Shown here: one piece after another, positions 1 to 11,962 of the stretch
How the letters are laid out: the number at the start of each line of letters is the position of its first letter
Numbering within the stretch: position 1 is the first letter of the stretch
Assembly: GCA_031216915.1 (NCBI GenBank)
Contig: CM062297.1
Coordinates: 537,686,971 to 537,750,970 of the forward strand
Origin: Pictodentalium vernedei
Taxonomy: Eukaryota > Mollusca > Scaphopoda > Dentaliida > Dentaliidae
Length of the DNA stretch: 64,000 nt
Direction of reading: 5' to 3'
Made by a program: the position numbers and the translations under genes
The notes under the pieces: model-generated
The model's input: the letters and a program-made list of their open reading frames with translations, nothing else
Told to the model about the DNA's origin: nothing
Databases searched by the model: none

Positions 1-417
1 GCTGAGTCAGCATTTTTTAACACTGTGAGTAATGGGAAAAACATTTAAGACTACTTTTCTCCCAAACCACTACTCCAAAAGCTTTCAAATTTCACATATA
101 ACATCTTTGGAAGATTGTTTCACATGTTTATTGTCTCCCACTTTTTGAAAAAAACAGGAGATATTAAATTCGGGGTGTCCTTCCGTGTTTTTCGTTTCCA
201 GACTCTAACTTTCCTTACAGTGACCGGATTTCGATGAAATTTAGGTAGTAGATCACTTTCATAAATTGTTGATCTAAGTTTGAATATGGACATTTTCTGC
301 GCTTATTTAATTAGGTTGCTGAAATGTGATTGGCTGACAGTTTCCAGACTCTAATTTTTCTTAAAATCAACCGATTTTGATGAAATTTCATATATGGATT
401 ACTTTTATCAATACCTA
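1..417. repeat. Degenerate dispersed repeat fragments at the left edge
   Basis: Bases 1-180 match a unit that recurs near 9840-9970, 14770-14890 and 24345/26763 (AACACTGTGAGTAATGGG, then a CTCCAAAAGCTTTC-like stretch). Bases 181-417 carry TTTCCAGACTCTAACTTTCC twice, and this block recurs at 823-1048. No coding sequence is visible. Confidence 0.75.
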
Positions 418-822
418 GGTCAAGTTCAAATGTGGGAAATTTTGTACCGAAAATCTGTCTGTCTGTCTGTCCATCTGCCCTGTGCTTCAACACACCTTGG
501 ACTAAAAGCCGCATTTATGAACTGATCTTCACGAAACTTCTTGGGTATCTTTGTTATCATTGTGAGACTAGAATATGTGCTTTGGGGTTTGGTCCAAAAT
601 TCAAGATGGCCGCCAGTGGCCTTTTTGTTCCGAAATTGGGTGTAATCAGTTTTTTGTACAGAACTTCTATATAAAAGTTCGATTTGAATAAATTTTTGTA
701 TGAATGTTTAGTAACATGCAATACATCACTTATAATATGGGTTTCGTTCTTGTGCAAAAATTATGCCAATTAGGGAACTTTGATTTATTCAGTGCTACTA
801 CTAATACACAGTAAGTGCACAC
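418..822 (+). repeat. Single copy of the CCGTATTTATGAACCGATC-type HINE unit
   Basis: From about 505 the sequence follows the unit found in the arrays at 11963, 35688 and 50408: GATCTTCACGAAACTTCTTG, then AAATTCAAGATGGCCGCCAG. It is preceded by a CTGT/GTCC tract. Flanking copies of the TTTCCAGACTCTAA block on both sides suggest that this unit sits inside another repeat. The short reading frames over it are by-products of the repeat. Confidence 0.7.
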
Positions 823-1290
823 CTTCCGTGTTTTTCGTTTCCAGACTCTAACTTTCCTTACAGTCAGTCGATTTCGATGAAATTTGGGTAGTAGATCACT
901 TTCATTAATTGTGGGTTCAAGTTCGAATATGGGTATTTTTCGCACATCTTTAATTAGGTTGCTGAAATTTGATTGGCTGATGGTTTCCAGACTCTAATTT
1001 TCCTTAGAGTCAACCGATTTCAATGAAATTTCATATATGGATTACTTTTCACATCAGTTTAATGTAATATGTCTTATCATACAGTCTTAATTTTTAGTGT
1101 TTCTCACAGTTATACGCCACATCACTTTACTTGCTTTGACAGTGACCTTCGTGAAAATAAATCTAATAACCACTGTCTGAAGCACTGTCTGTTTTGTCTC
1201 TTCTAAATAACTTCCACTTGCAACTCAACTATATTCCACTGCATGCATTAATTCCCCTTGAAACTGCTTCCCAGAGGAAGACATGAATTC
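823..1290. repeat. Second copy of the TTTCCAGACTCTAA block, then unassigned sequence
   Basis: Bases 823-1048 repeat the 186-400 block with several substitutions. From 1049 to 1290 I see AT-rich sequence with no repeat match elsewhere in the window and no coding signal. Confidence 0.6.
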
Positions 1291-1503
1291 TCTGAATTTG
1301 CTTGTTGAAATCAATTCCCTGGGTCCATATTTGGGCTCTCTATGGGAGCCCAAATGTTTAAATTAGTGCAGTATGAGGAATATTCTTTAAAAATCTTGTT
1401 CTTCAGATCTACCAAAAAGAATCTTTTGATATTTGGTATGCAGCATGCTTAGGGAGGTGAGATTCAAGTTTGTTCAAGCCAAATCCCTGTGTTCATATTT
1501 TGG

Positions 1504-1975
1504 CTGAAAATTTGGGATCCCGGTCCGGACTTAGAAATTTTGGAACAAAATCCGGAAATGAGTTTTTTTATGCATTTCGGTCAATTTTAAGACAAAAAAT
1601 TTTTTTTTTTTTTTTACACTGAAAATTTGGGGTCTGGGTGGGACTTAGAAAATTTTGGACCAAAATCTGGAAATGAGTTTTCTGGTTTTTTATGCGTTTT
1701 GGTCAATTTTAAGACAAAATTCTTTTTCTTTTTTTTTTTTACACTGAAAATTTGGGGTCCAGGTGGGACTTGGAAAATTTTGGACCAAAATCTGGAAATT
1801 AGTTTTTTGGTTTTTTATGCGTTTTGGTCAATTTTAAGACAAAATTTTTTTCTTTTTTTTTCACACTGAAAATTTGGCATCCGGGTGAGACTTAGAAAAT
1901 TTTGGACCAAAATCCGGAAATGAGTTTTTTCGTTTTTTATGCGTTTTTCGTTTTTGGTCAATTTTAAGAAGATAT
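1504..1975 (+). repeat. Tandem repeat of about 120 bp, roughly four copies
   Basis: The phrase CTGAAAATTTGGG recurs at about 1504, 1618, 1743 and 1866. Each copy is followed by GGACCAAAATCTGGAAATGA and a T-tract. The run ends into a TCAGGTGAG-type 3' end near 1988-2030, the same terminal motif seen at 15318 and 29281. It is a minisatellite within a HINE-like element. Confidence 0.8.
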
Positions 1976-2637
1976 TTAGACTATCATGTCAGGTGAGTGC
2001 CCTCAGGCCCTCTGAGACCTCATGTTTCTGTTCCACACTACAACCAGTAGGTTAATCCTCTTTCTATTGTGAATCTGTCATTATCCATTCCACAAACCAG
2101 TTGGTTATTCCCTTACTAGTGTTACGCCTGCATCACTCCTCAACAAACAAGTTGGGTAAACCTCTTTACCCTCTACAGCCTCATGTGGCCATGCTACTGT
2201 TACCCCTCATTACCCCACATGAAAAGTATTTAAGCCGCCAATGCAGCACAAACTCTTTGATGAGTACTACTGAGTACGAAACCGGTTGGGCAATATTATA
2301 ATGAAATTTAAAAACTAATACAGGTAAGGGGTACCAGTAGTACCCCCTCTGCACCCTGTCTGATTTTATATATTGTAATTTCTAAAAATAGCTATTCAAT
2401 TACTTTTTGATGAAAGAGAATTAGAAATCATGAAAATCCCCAGCCAAATTTGTGTAGGATGTAATCTTTTGCTTTCTGAGAATGTGAAACATCAAAGTAC
2501 TGTAATTTTGTAGTAAACATATACTTAAAAGGGTTGTTTTTAGCATGCTCAGATCCATGCAAGCATCAACAACTTTTGTTGCAGTTTATGAAATGTTTGT
2601 TTGTAGAAAATAAAATACTTCAATTTTTTTTTGACAG
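1976..2637. other. HINE-like 3' end, then probable 5'-UTR intron
   Basis: ATCATGTCAGGTGAG plus the inverted AGGCCCTCTGAGACCT hairpin at 1984-2022 marks a repeat terminus. The rest to 2637 shows no repeats or coding sequence. It ends with a T-rich tract and TTGACAG, a good 3' splice acceptor, so it is probably an intron in the 5' untranslated region of the gene that starts at 2653. Confidence 0.5.
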
Positions 2638-3797
2638 CTCAAAACTTCCAACATGAGTAAAAGAGAAATTTTACCTCCAACAAGACCACCTGCTCCCCGA
2701 CATTTGGTTGGCAATAAAATTAAAAGTGGAAACATTGGTATCAGTTTTAAAGCTTTAGAGAATGAAGATGATGATGACATCATAACTTTTACAAAACTTG
2801 AACAGAAATCTCCAAACAAAGACAGTTCAAAAGATAATGATGAGAAAGAATTAATGACTAAGAAAAATGAAATCAGTTCCCAAAATAATGCAAGCACTTA
2901 CAATGAACCAGTGAGACCTCGTCCCAAATCAAGTTCATCAGAATACATGGACATTTTCACTGATTTCAAAGATAGAATTTCAGATAAAATTTCAAAGAAA
3001 TTGGAAGAGTTTTCTGTTGACTCAGGAAGCAGCCCCACTAGTGAACCAAATTTAACAATTGCCAGTGAAAAAGTGGATGCAAGTCAAGAAATGAAGTCAC
3101 TGGAAAATGAGAAAGAAATACTAGGCCATTCTCCTTCCAAAACAACAGACACACCACATTCTGAAAATGAACCCACAGAATTCCGTGATCCCCTTAACTA
3201 TGATATACTCAAATCTTACGATAATGACTCTAAAGACTTTGAGGTTGTTGAAAATTTTTTTACAACAGAACCCCATGAAGACTTTACAGGCATACCAGCA
3301 GCTTCTTTGCATTTCAAAAATAAATCAACTTTTCAGAAAATAATTCACGGAAAACATCCACGTGAGAAACAATCACCTATGATGATGTCATCTTTGTTAT
3401 CTGTTAAAAAGAATGGAGACCAACTGATAGATGACAAATCAAAGATGCAGGATGAATCTAATTCAAATGGAGTGGAAAATGTTGCTTCAGGTTCTGCACA
3501 CTATGAAGCTGGCACAGAATTTGTAAAACTTCATGTTGAAAACCAAAGGAATAGTACTATTCCCTTCCAGAGATTAGTTACCATTGCTGTAGTATTATTT
3601 GCTTACTTAATTACACCACTCCCATCATTCTTATCTGGGATGATTCTTGGAATAATAATCACAACCATTTGTTGGATAGTATATTTGTGGATAATCCAAC
3701 CACCTAAACCTTGCAAACCCACAGAAATAGTTCCTTTGAAGAAGTTACCGCCGCTGCTTACACCAGTAATGAAAGATCCAAAGAAAGAAGATTATTT
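2638..3797 (+). CDS. TEX2-like protein, N-terminal coding exon (partial gene)
   Basis: An acceptor (T-run, then GACAG) precedes the exon. The ATG at 2653 has A at -3, so it is a sound start. The exon encodes about 381 residues. Residues 1-290 are low-complexity, acidic and Ser/Lys-rich, and presumably disordered; they include a Pro-rich start (RPPAPRHLVG, about residues 13-22) and a charged KDRISDKISKKLEEF helix near 100. Residues 308-348 form a hydrophobic hairpin: two membrane segments around a short PLPSF turn, followed by PPKP. In the TEX2 family a long disordered N-terminus leads to ER membrane segments, then PH-like and SMP lipid-binding domains; this exon would hold only the first part, and the diagnostic domains are not in view. 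The donor TT|GTATGA at 3798 leaves phase 2, matching the exon at 23131. GAG|GTCAAT at 3805 is an alternative (phase 0). Read-through past 3805 is T-rich intron. I am confident it is a real gene and only moderately sure of its identity. Confidence 0.72.
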
Positions 3798-4356
3798 GTA
3801 TGAGGTCAATACAGTTTTTATTTTTTCTTTTATTTTTTTTTATATATATATATATTTTTTTTATAACTTTCACATCATGCTGATTGCATCATTTTATTCT
3901 TTGTTGTTAAACCCTTTCTATATATATCCATCTCAGAACATATTTTTACAGGCATGTACTTTTTCTGGTGGCTGGTTTTAAAGGCTTCAGAGATGTAAGC
4001 AGTCAGTCAAATCTGATTCATCTTTGGTTGAATTGCAGGACAATTGTTGAAGAATTATAAGCCAGCAAGGCAGTAATAGCTTAGTAATTCTTGTATCCTA
4101 TTTTCTTGAGTCGAATAGGGATGCATGGTATTGGGATTTCAATACCAATGACGTTATTGAAAACAGCATCACAATATATCCGCAAACTGTTCAGTTGAAG
4201 CAAGTTTTCAATACCCCCAATGCTTTTCATGACATTTGCATTCTACACACTTCCATGTTAAAAACTTAAATTTCCCTAAATCTGCACATATCGGCGTATT
4301 CTGTTCTGTATTTATTGCACACCTACAGTTTACTAAAGAAGTTACTAATCGTTTTT
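3798..4356. other. Start of a 19.3 kb intron
   Basis: T-rich and TA-rich sequence follows the donor. Bases 4125-4150 hold an imperfect inverted GGTATTGGGATTTCAATACC. No coding signal or recognised transposon is seen up to the hairpin at 4357. Confidence 0.5.
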
Positions 4357-4417
4357 GGCAGAGGGACAATATTGAACTCGAAGCCTTCTGCTTCTTGTTC
4401 AGTATTATCCCTCTGCC
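4357..4417. repeat. Long near-perfect hairpin (27-bp arms)
   Basis: The left arm (4357-4383), beginning GGCAGAGGGACAATATTGAA, pairs with the right arm (4391-4417), ending CAGTATTATCCCTCTGCC, around a 7-base loop with only a few mismatches. It is flanked on both sides by direct repeats of a TATTTATTGCA..CCTAC.GTTTACTAAA sequence (about 4308-4336 and 4448-4480). That suggests a small mobile element or a hairpin RNA source; neither is proven. Confidence 0.6.
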
Positions 4418-4480
4418 GAAATAACAGTTGGAACTCATATGCTGTTCTATATTTATTGCATGCCTACTGTTTACTAAAAA

Positions 4481-5395
4481 ATTAAAAACACAAATTATTG
4501 TCAAAAATAACCCAAACGTAAAAAGAAATAGTTAAATAGTCTGCTCACGTGATCCGCATTGTTCAAGGACAATACAAAAAAATTTATTGTTCGCTTTGGT
4601 TTTTGCAGAAAAACCATGTGTTTTATGAAAATAAAAGCATAGGCATGCAATAAATTTCTTTCTTTCAAATAAAACATCACAAATTACTTTCAGAGATGCG
4701 TAATCACAAACACTGTATTTAACAATCAGCTAGATTAAGATTATAAACTGCCTGTGGTTGACATTTCTGGAAATGCGACTGACACCAGACAAATAGAAAT
4801 GAATGGTGAACAAGTTTTTGAGGTGTGGTTAAAATGATTATGATGGACATTTCAAACCTGAAATTTATCATTATTTAACTCTCGCGCAACAAATATTTTT
4901 ACTGTGATCGCTGTTTTGACAATTTATGCTTCTTGTACTTTTTTAAAAAAGTAGGGACACTTTCAGCATATCGGTCAGCTTGGTATCAATTGTTACTGAA
5001 AACTAATATTGTTCGAATTGACAATGGAGAAGGATAAGTTTCTAAAGTCAATATTTTTAGGTATGTTCATTCCAGGCTCATAGTAAAACAGTTAAATATT
5101 CCCGACTTTTAGTTTAAGTTACACGGGTTTCAGCATACATACAGAGGTCCAATTTGATTATAAAACAAAAATGCCAATTTTTCTCGACATGTGAAGAAAA
5201 ATTTTAATTCACTTATAACTCACGATTGACTAATACGACATTGTTTCAGTTAAATGTAAATGAATACATCATACCTAATCCACAGGTGCTGTCTTTGTGT
5301 TTCTCAATTTTCACTCATTCATAACATCTATACTGTGAGCAAAAAACTACATTCGACATAAAAAAAAGAACATAAAAAATGCAAATAGTTATTTA
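4481..5395. other. AT-rich intronic stretch, no feature seen
   Basis: No repeat shared with the rest of the window, no long open frame and no splice-flanked coding segment were found. Confidence 0.5.
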
Positions 5396-6959
5396 CAACT
5401 CAAAGTTTGCTAAGCACCATATATTTGACACATCATTGTGAAATTTTCTTGTGACACATTTGCGATATTTTTGGTGGATATGATTGAGGAATGTATTGAG
5501 ATGGTCCCCAATGTTTACATTAGCTCTCTTGACAGGCAGACTTTTCGTGACAGTCATGGAAAGCATGTACCCCTCGATTTCCATGATGGTTTCGTGTATT
5601 GTCTACATGTAAATGAGATGTGTAGGGTATTCAGTCTTCATTTCAACATAAACCCTTGTGATTTAATGATTGAATATGGCGAATGCAAATGTAAGAACAC
5701 ATTTGTCTGAAGCAGAAATGTGGCGGTCTGTAGGGATGGTGGAACAAAGGGCTATCCATCGTCAGGTTGGTGAAGCCCTTGGTGTGCACCATACGGTGAT
5801 CACCAGATCCTGAGCAAGATTTCAGCAGTATGGCACACCAGTAAGATGATATGGTGGTGGCAGAGACAGGGTAGCATCTGCAGCTGAAGACCAGTTTTTG
5901 ATCATTCAGGCCTGTAGGAACACCTTTGACACAGCAACCCAGCTTAGCCGTGACCTTCAGAATGCATCCGGGGTAAATGTTTCGCCGCAGACCATCTGGG
6001 CAAGGTTGCACGAAGGTGGTCTCCGATCGAGAAGACCATGTATTCACATCCAGCTGTCCCAGAACCGCCTCCAGGCATGATATGAATGGGCCATGGATCA
6101 CGTTGGATGGACCAGAGAAGATTGCCGACCTGTCCTTTTTACAGATCCCTACACAACACAGATAGGCATTCTAGGGTATGGAGAAGACCAGGAGAGCGAT
6201 TCCATGCAGCCAGCATTGCTGAGCATGACCGCTATGGTGGAGGGCCAATAATGGTCTGTGGCGGCATCAGCTGGGATGGACGTACGGAGCTCTGTGTCTT
6301 TCACCGTGGTACATTGACTACACAGCGGTATATTGATGAGATCCTGGATGCCCATGTCAGATTGTATGCAGGTGCAGTGGGTGATAGATTCATTCTGATG
6401 TGGGATAATGCCCATCCTCATGTTGCCCATGCTGTCCGGGAGTACCGACAGAGGGAGGGGATTGAGCGTATGGACTGGCCAGCAAGATCCCCTGTCCTCA
6501 GTCCAATCGAACATGTGTGGAATGAGTTGCAGCTTGCAATTTCAGTCCGTCCAGTCCAACCAAGAAGTGTCCAGGAACTTGGTGCCATGCTAGTACAAAA
6601 ATGGAACAACATCCCACAAAGGACCATCTGGAACCTGATTGCAAGCATGAGAAGGCGTTGTCAAGCTGTAATTAACAATAATGGGGCTCATTCTGGATAT
6701 TGAACCCATATTAGTTCGCTCCGTCAACTTTTTGGCAAATTTGAAAAATTTCCTCTTTTACCAATAATATCCATTTTCCATGGTTATCGTATTCAAAAGC
6801 TAAAAAATAATGTAAAACACAAACAAAATCTTAATTTCTGTGCTTAAATCATTAAAGATATAATTAAGTATAAAATATATACACTTTCCATAACAATATT
6901 TCAACTAAAACGTAAAACGGGTAGTTGGATATACTTGGTACTTAGCAAACTTTGAGTAG
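5396..6959 (+). mobile_element. Tc1-type DNA transposon, full-length but inactive
   Basis: Terminal inverted repeats are visible: the left end reads ACTCAAAGTTTGCTAAGCAC from 5398, and the right end, reverse complemented, reads ACTCAAAGTTTGCTAAGTAC (about 6938-6957). The element is about 1.56 kb, the usual Tc1 size, and holds one transposase gene on the plus strand. A second, truncated copy lies inverted at 16296-17814. Confidence 0.9.
5676..6703 (+). pseudogene. Tc1-family transposase (DD34E), broken
   Basis: The gene starts ATGGCGAATGCAAATG and ends GAHSGY-stop, about 342 codons, normal for Tc1 transposases. The N-terminal part (EMWRSVGMVEQRA, EALGVHHTVITRS) is a paired-type helix-turn-helix DNA-binding region. 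The catalytic part has the first Asp in LFTDP, the second in MWDNAHPH and the Glu in SPIEHVW, with 34 residues between the second and third, hence DD34E. In-frame TGA codons at 5811, 5847 and 6078 and a frame change between about 6142 and 6173 inactivate it. The first catalytic motif reads TDPY, not the usual TDES, next to the frameshift. The protein would cut and paste the element at TA sites. Classification is secure. Confidence 0.93.
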
Positions 6960-8380
6960 CATATTTAGTTTAATACCGAAACTCATGATATTCCAGTCTT
7001 TTTGTTGATATGTATTCAGTACCAGTTTGAATACCAGTATTACAGGGTATATCGAAAGACCTTGCAGCTCTGGAGTCACAACATGGATATAGAAAAATCT
7101 AATATTGCACTAGGGCATAATTTAAATATTTTCTATTTTTTATTCACAACATAAAATGTATATGTAAAGAAATTAAAGTCATCAAGAAAGTAGAAGTTTA
7201 GTGTTTTACATGAGTGAAAATGTATGCCTAAAATTATGGGTTCAAACACTGCATTTAATTCACCATGCAATTTTATTTTCTTGTATCCAACAGTTTGTGG
7301 CTTACAGTACCTGTTCTCTAGTACAGTTAAACCTGTCTTGATAGACCACTGTCATGAGAGACCACCTGTCTTGAGAGACCACTGTGGTCATGCACCATTT
7401 GTTTTCACTCTATAATGGACCTGTAATGAGGGACCACTTGTCATGAGAGACTACCTGTCTTGAGAGACTGCAAAACTGTGGCAAAAACTCAGTTTTGCAC
7501 CTGTTTTGAGAGACTGGAAAATCAATGACTGGAAAATCAATTTTTGCAGTTTCAGAGTACTAAAATCATTTAAGATCAATGCAATGGGTGCAGAAATCAA
7601 TAGTTCAAAAATGTAACCAGGACATCTGCCCAACAGTACAATTGTCAGGACAGTTGTCTCCTGAAACCTTAATATTTGAAATCATACACATGTATGACAA
7701 ATATCTTTCACTGTAGATTGTCTGAAAACGATATTAATTGGCTTTCAATTACATTGTTATTTATTTGAAAACCTCTTCAAGTCTGAGAAATTTTTATCAA
7801 GATCCCTTTGAAAATATAAAGATTATAGTTAAAAAAACAAACTTAGTTTATGTTCATTATTTGTTCACGTGTAACAAAATCAAAGACGATTAAGCAAATT
7901 AAAACACTCTGGTAAGCTTATTTTTACTTAATGTGTGACTGAAATTATTTTCTGTTAAAACAAAACATGACAGACGCATTTTGGTTTGGTAGTTTGTTGC
8001 ACACTAAAATTCATTTAGATCACTCACTCCAGCCCTTACTTCGTTAGTAGTTGGCTGTGCATGTAAGAAAAACATTTATAGCTGTTTGTCGAAATTTACG
8101 ATATTCCAGTAATAGTAGCAGGAAGTTGCAGGAATACTAAATTTCATTAATGCACCTTGAGTCAGCTCCCAGTGCACAATATTACCTGTCAGCCACCACA
8201 GAATGTTTCTATATGTGATGCACAAACATCCCAAAATGCATCAGAGGTGTTTGTTTGGTGATGCTATATTAAAAACTAAAGAACTTAACATTTGGGATAA
8301 AGATTTTCTTCTTAACAGTCAACCATTATGTAAAATAGCAATAAAAATACTCTGAAACATCAGTGGAGGCAGATTCAAGT
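6960..8380. other. Intronic sequence with a short GAGAGACCAC direct repeat cluster
   Basis: Between about 7324 and 7480 the motif (C)CTGTCTTGAGAGACCAC is repeated four to five times, starting from CAGTTAAACCTGTC, and resembles the subterminal repeats of some DNA transposons. Bases 6980-7060 contain AATACCAGTATT-like palindromic pieces. The remainder shows nothing recognisable. Confidence 0.45.
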
Positions 8381-8746
8381 TCAAGATTCAAGTTTGTTCA
8401 CTTTAAGTACCTAGGTTCATATTTGGACTCCTTATGGGTCACAAATTTTAACTTACTGCAATATGAAGAATATTTTCCAAAGAACTTCTTCGGACCCACC
8501 TTTTGATATTTGGTATATAGGATTGTTATGACTTCTAGACTAAAGTTTGTTAAAAGCATTTTGCTTAACAGATTTTTTGGGAACCAGAGGGGTTTGAAAA
8601 GTTAACAAAGAACCCAATGGGGAATTTTCTATTTGTTTGTTTAAATAATAATGTTGTCTTTAGCCAGATATTCAACAAAGTGGTCAAGGACATTACAGAG
8701 TATTATATTAGACAAAGGAATACTGCTATATAACATGAATATTAGT
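8381..8746 (+). repeat. Old single copy of the ATTCAAGTTTGTTC-type unit
   Basis: GATTCAAGTTTGTTCA, then TTCATATTTGGACTCC and TTTTGATATTTGGTATA, match the array units at 9990-10600 and 26770-28900 with many substitutions. Sequence after about 8540 is unassigned. Confidence 0.6.
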
Positions 8747-8965
8747 TTACACACAGAATACAATAATTTCACTATCATACATTGGTAGCTGGCTCAAAGG
8801 CAGCCTCAAAGAAATTTTGTTTTTAATGACTTTTACAAAGAATTCAAACTCTGGTCTTTTGAGACACTCAGGCAACTGATTCCATAAGCAGAGATCAGCA
8901 ACAGTGAAGGCTCTATCACTTGCAGTAACCAGGTCACATGGAATAAGAACCAAATTTGTTGGACA
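8747..8965 (-). pseudogene. LINE reverse transcriptase C-terminal fragment
   Basis: The minus-strand frame contains ASDRAFTVADLCLWNQLPEC, then KRPEFEFFVKVIKNKIS. This has the shape of the conserved tail found just after the reverse transcriptase domain in CR1/L2/Jockey-type non-LTR retrotransposons: RAFSVA..LWN.LP, then a phenylalanine-lysine helix. Only about 65 codons remain, and no upstream RT motifs are seen beyond 8965. It is a dead 5'-truncated insertion inside the intron, in the opposite orientation to the host gene. The family assignment rests on this tail alone. Confidence 0.6.
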
Positions 8966-9190
8966 AGATAATCACAGGGTTCTAACTGGTTCATAGGGTG
9001 AAACTAGACTGCATACATAGGGAGGGTGCTAAGCCATTCAGAAATTTTAAAAGAATTCTGCCCAGGAGGGACTAATTTAGTCAAATTTTCATTACATGAG
9101 TGAATAAGATCAACATTTGGTTAAATCAAGCCCACCAGGTCACTTGAGAACGTCATGTGTTGGGGAAGAGGTGGTGTCCATTGGGTGATA

Positions 9191-10611
9191 TTTTTAGCAC
9201 GCCTGACTTTCAGTCAGGTGAGCTCTAGTGATCACTCATCGTCCGTCTGTCATCCATGATCATGGTGTTTGCATCTTCTCCTCCAAAACCACTGAACCGA
9301 TTTAAGTGAAATTTGAGATAATTGTTCGTTATGACATTGCATTTTGATTTTGTTCAAATCAAGTTACCTCGCCCCTTGGTAGGGCCACGCCAAAAAGTGT
9401 GATTTAGTTTTAAAAAATCTTCTCATGAACCAGCAGTAGAAGAGACTTGATATTTGGTGTGCAGCTTCCTTTTGAGGTGTAGATTCAGATTTGTTCAAGA
9501 GAAGTTTGAGGGGCTATATTTGCCATCATTATGGGAGGAGCAAGAATTTTTGCCCCGCCCCAAATTTCTCTTTTTCCAAACCAAGAGGCTGATTTGAACG
9601 AAATTTGTTATTGAGGGCATGTTGGAACAAAAGTACTTAATTTATGACTAAAAAAATTTCCTGTCGCCCCATGGGAACCGCAGGAGCTAAAAATAGAAAA
9701 AATTTAATACCCGTATCTCCAAAACTGCACGGCACTCAGAATTCTTATTTGGTGTGAAGCGTCCTTAGGACCAACAGAATGGAATGGTCCAAAAATTGCT
9801 ATCGGTTTTATCATAGGGTACTTTTTCGGGACTTTGAAAAAATGCTTAGCATTTTTGTAACACTGTGGGTAATGGGAAAAACATTTATGACTCTTCTTCT
9901 CCCAAACCACTGCTCCAGAAGCTTGCAAATTTTACATATAACATCTTTGGAAGATTGTTTCACATGTTTATTTAAATGAAATGCCTGTATCCATATTTGG
10001 GCTCTCTATGGGAGCCCAAATGTTTAAATGCATGCAGTATGAGGGATATTCTTCAAAAATCATCTTCTTCAGATCCACAAATCAGAATCTTTTGGTATTT
10101 GGTATGCAGCATCCTTGGGAAGGGGATGAGATTCAAGTTTGCTCAAGCCAAATCCCTGGGTTCATATTTGGGCTTCCTGTGCGAGCTCGAATTATAACTT
10201 AGTTCAAAATGAGGAATTTTCTTTAAAAATCTTATTCTTCAGATCCAGCAGTCGGAATGTTTTGATATTTGGTATGCAGCATCCTTAGGTGATTGAGATG
10301 CAAGTTTGTTCAAGCCAAGTCCCTGGGTTCATATTTGGGCTCCCTTCAAAATCTTCTTCTTCCCATCCACCATTCAGAATCTTTTGATATTTGATATACA
10401 GTATCCTTAGGTAGGTGAGATATAAGTTTGTTAAAGCCAAGTCCCGGGGTTCATGTTTGGGCTTCCTGTGGGAGCCCGAATTTGGGTCATAAGTACCTAA
10501 TTTATGCCAAAAAAAATGTTCCTATCACCCCATGGGAACCACAAGACCTAAAAATAGAAAAAAATTTAAAACGCTCATATCTCCAAAACTACACAACACT
10601 GAGAATTTTTA
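9191..10611 (+). mobile_element. HINE-like element, AGGTGAGC family, degenerate
   Basis: It opens with the hairpin CCTGACTTTCAGTCAGG, followed by GTGAGCTCTAG and a CGTCCGTCTGTC tract. Units with TTCATATTTGGGCTC, GATTCAAGTTTG and TTTTGATATTTGGTATGCAG then repeat at about 9990, 10130, 10280 and 10420. No clean 3' end is found before the next repeat head at 10612. Confidence 0.65.
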
Positions 10612-11010
10612 TACCCCCACCGCGGGTATATAGGAATTGCCTTGTCTGTCCGTACATCCGTCCATCCGTCCCAAAATTCAATCATGAGTAACTTGTAAAG
10701 TACTTGCTTGAGTGACTTGATATTTGGCATGCAAGTGTATCCTATTCTGTATACCCATAGTGAAATGCTGGTGTCGTTCGAGATTTTATTGCCAGAGTCA
10801 TTGCCCTTTATGAACTTAGTATTTGTTTCTACCCCAAAACTGTATCACCTATAGTCACAGACTTGCATTAAATAAGTGGGGGTATCTTTTTGTGTCACTG
10901 TATGGTGACACTTTATTAGTCTGTGTGAAACACACAGACTATTGTTTTTGTACGGTTTCTTTTTCTTCTTTTTCTTCTTCCTCTTCTTCTTCTTATTCTC
11001 CTGTCTTCAG
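10612..11010 (+). repeat. Repeat head with GTCC tract, hairpins and a TTC tract
   Basis: ATACCCCCACCGCGGGTATA opens an unrelated head type, followed by a CCGTCCATCCGTCC tract. GTGTCACTGTATGGTGACAC (about 10891-10912) and AGTCTGTGTG..CACACAGACT (about 10918-10941) can each form a hairpin. A TTCTTC-rich tract follows at 10961-11000. These look like the ends of two adjoining short elements. Confidence 0.55.
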
Positions 11011-11962
11011 TCTTCTATACACTTCCTTGTCCTCACGATAACTCGAAAATGAATCGTCATATCTCGCTGATTTTTGCATACTGGTGGACAGTCAAAAGTT
11101 TTCGGCCATCTATGTTCTTCAGGTCGCTAGGGCCACTGAGTATGGCCCAGTCGGCCACAGGGTTTTCATAGCCTCCAATTTCCTGATACAGTAAATTCTC
11201 CCCAAGCAATACGATGCTATGTTATTCACACTGGAGATAATGTAAACATCAGTGGAGTCAGCTGTCAAAAAATGAAATGTAATCTTGTCAAGATAATGGG
11301 ATGTAAGTTCCTGGAACTAAGTTGAGAGAAACCCTTTGCCTTGCAAGGAAATAAATTATATAGTATTCAGTTCAATGCTTTTAACCCTCTCAAGACTTCA
11401 ATGTGGATTGCACATATTTTATTTCAGGCAGAATAAAGTTAACCCTTTCCATAAAACTGCACTGAATAATTGTTGAAACCTATCACAAAGCTGTCACTAT
11501 GCCGGTAACAATGCAATACTGACATGGTCGACTGTACTGTTAACTGTGTTAGTGCAATGACTGTTTAAAGCTCATTTGTTAGAGGAGTTCTAAAGTCTTT
11601 CAATGCACTTGGCTTGGTCTCGCCAAGAGTGCAGAAACCTTTGGTGCCAAAGTGCCATTAAGAGAATGTCTCTGATTTGTGCCGTTCCATCCCTCCGGAG
11701 TGCAAAAGCAGGTACTGTCAGCTGAGAAACTTGATGTTTTTTGCTTTATTTTCTGTAACATTTAATTCTATGTGTAATGGAACACCTTTTCAGTGTGCCT
11801 TCCAAAGTAAGGGATTCTTAACCCTTTAGCTAACATAACGGCAAAAACCGGTCAACATTATTCACAGAAATGTCTATTCAGTTTTAATTACTTTTTCATT
11901 TTTGCTTGAAAAACATAGCTTATGGCCCTTTATTGGATTGAGCTCATTTTTAAAGGATTATT
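11011..11962. other. Low-copy intronic sequence, no feature seen
   Basis: There is no match to other parts of the window, no coding segment flanked by splice sites and no tandem repeats. Confidence 0.45.

Noticed and set aside
2586..2897. Minus-strand 103-codon frame over the first coding exon
   Set aside because: It is the reverse of the acidic plus-strand exon (Leu/Ser-rich mirror of Glu/Lys/Ser codons) and has no independent support.
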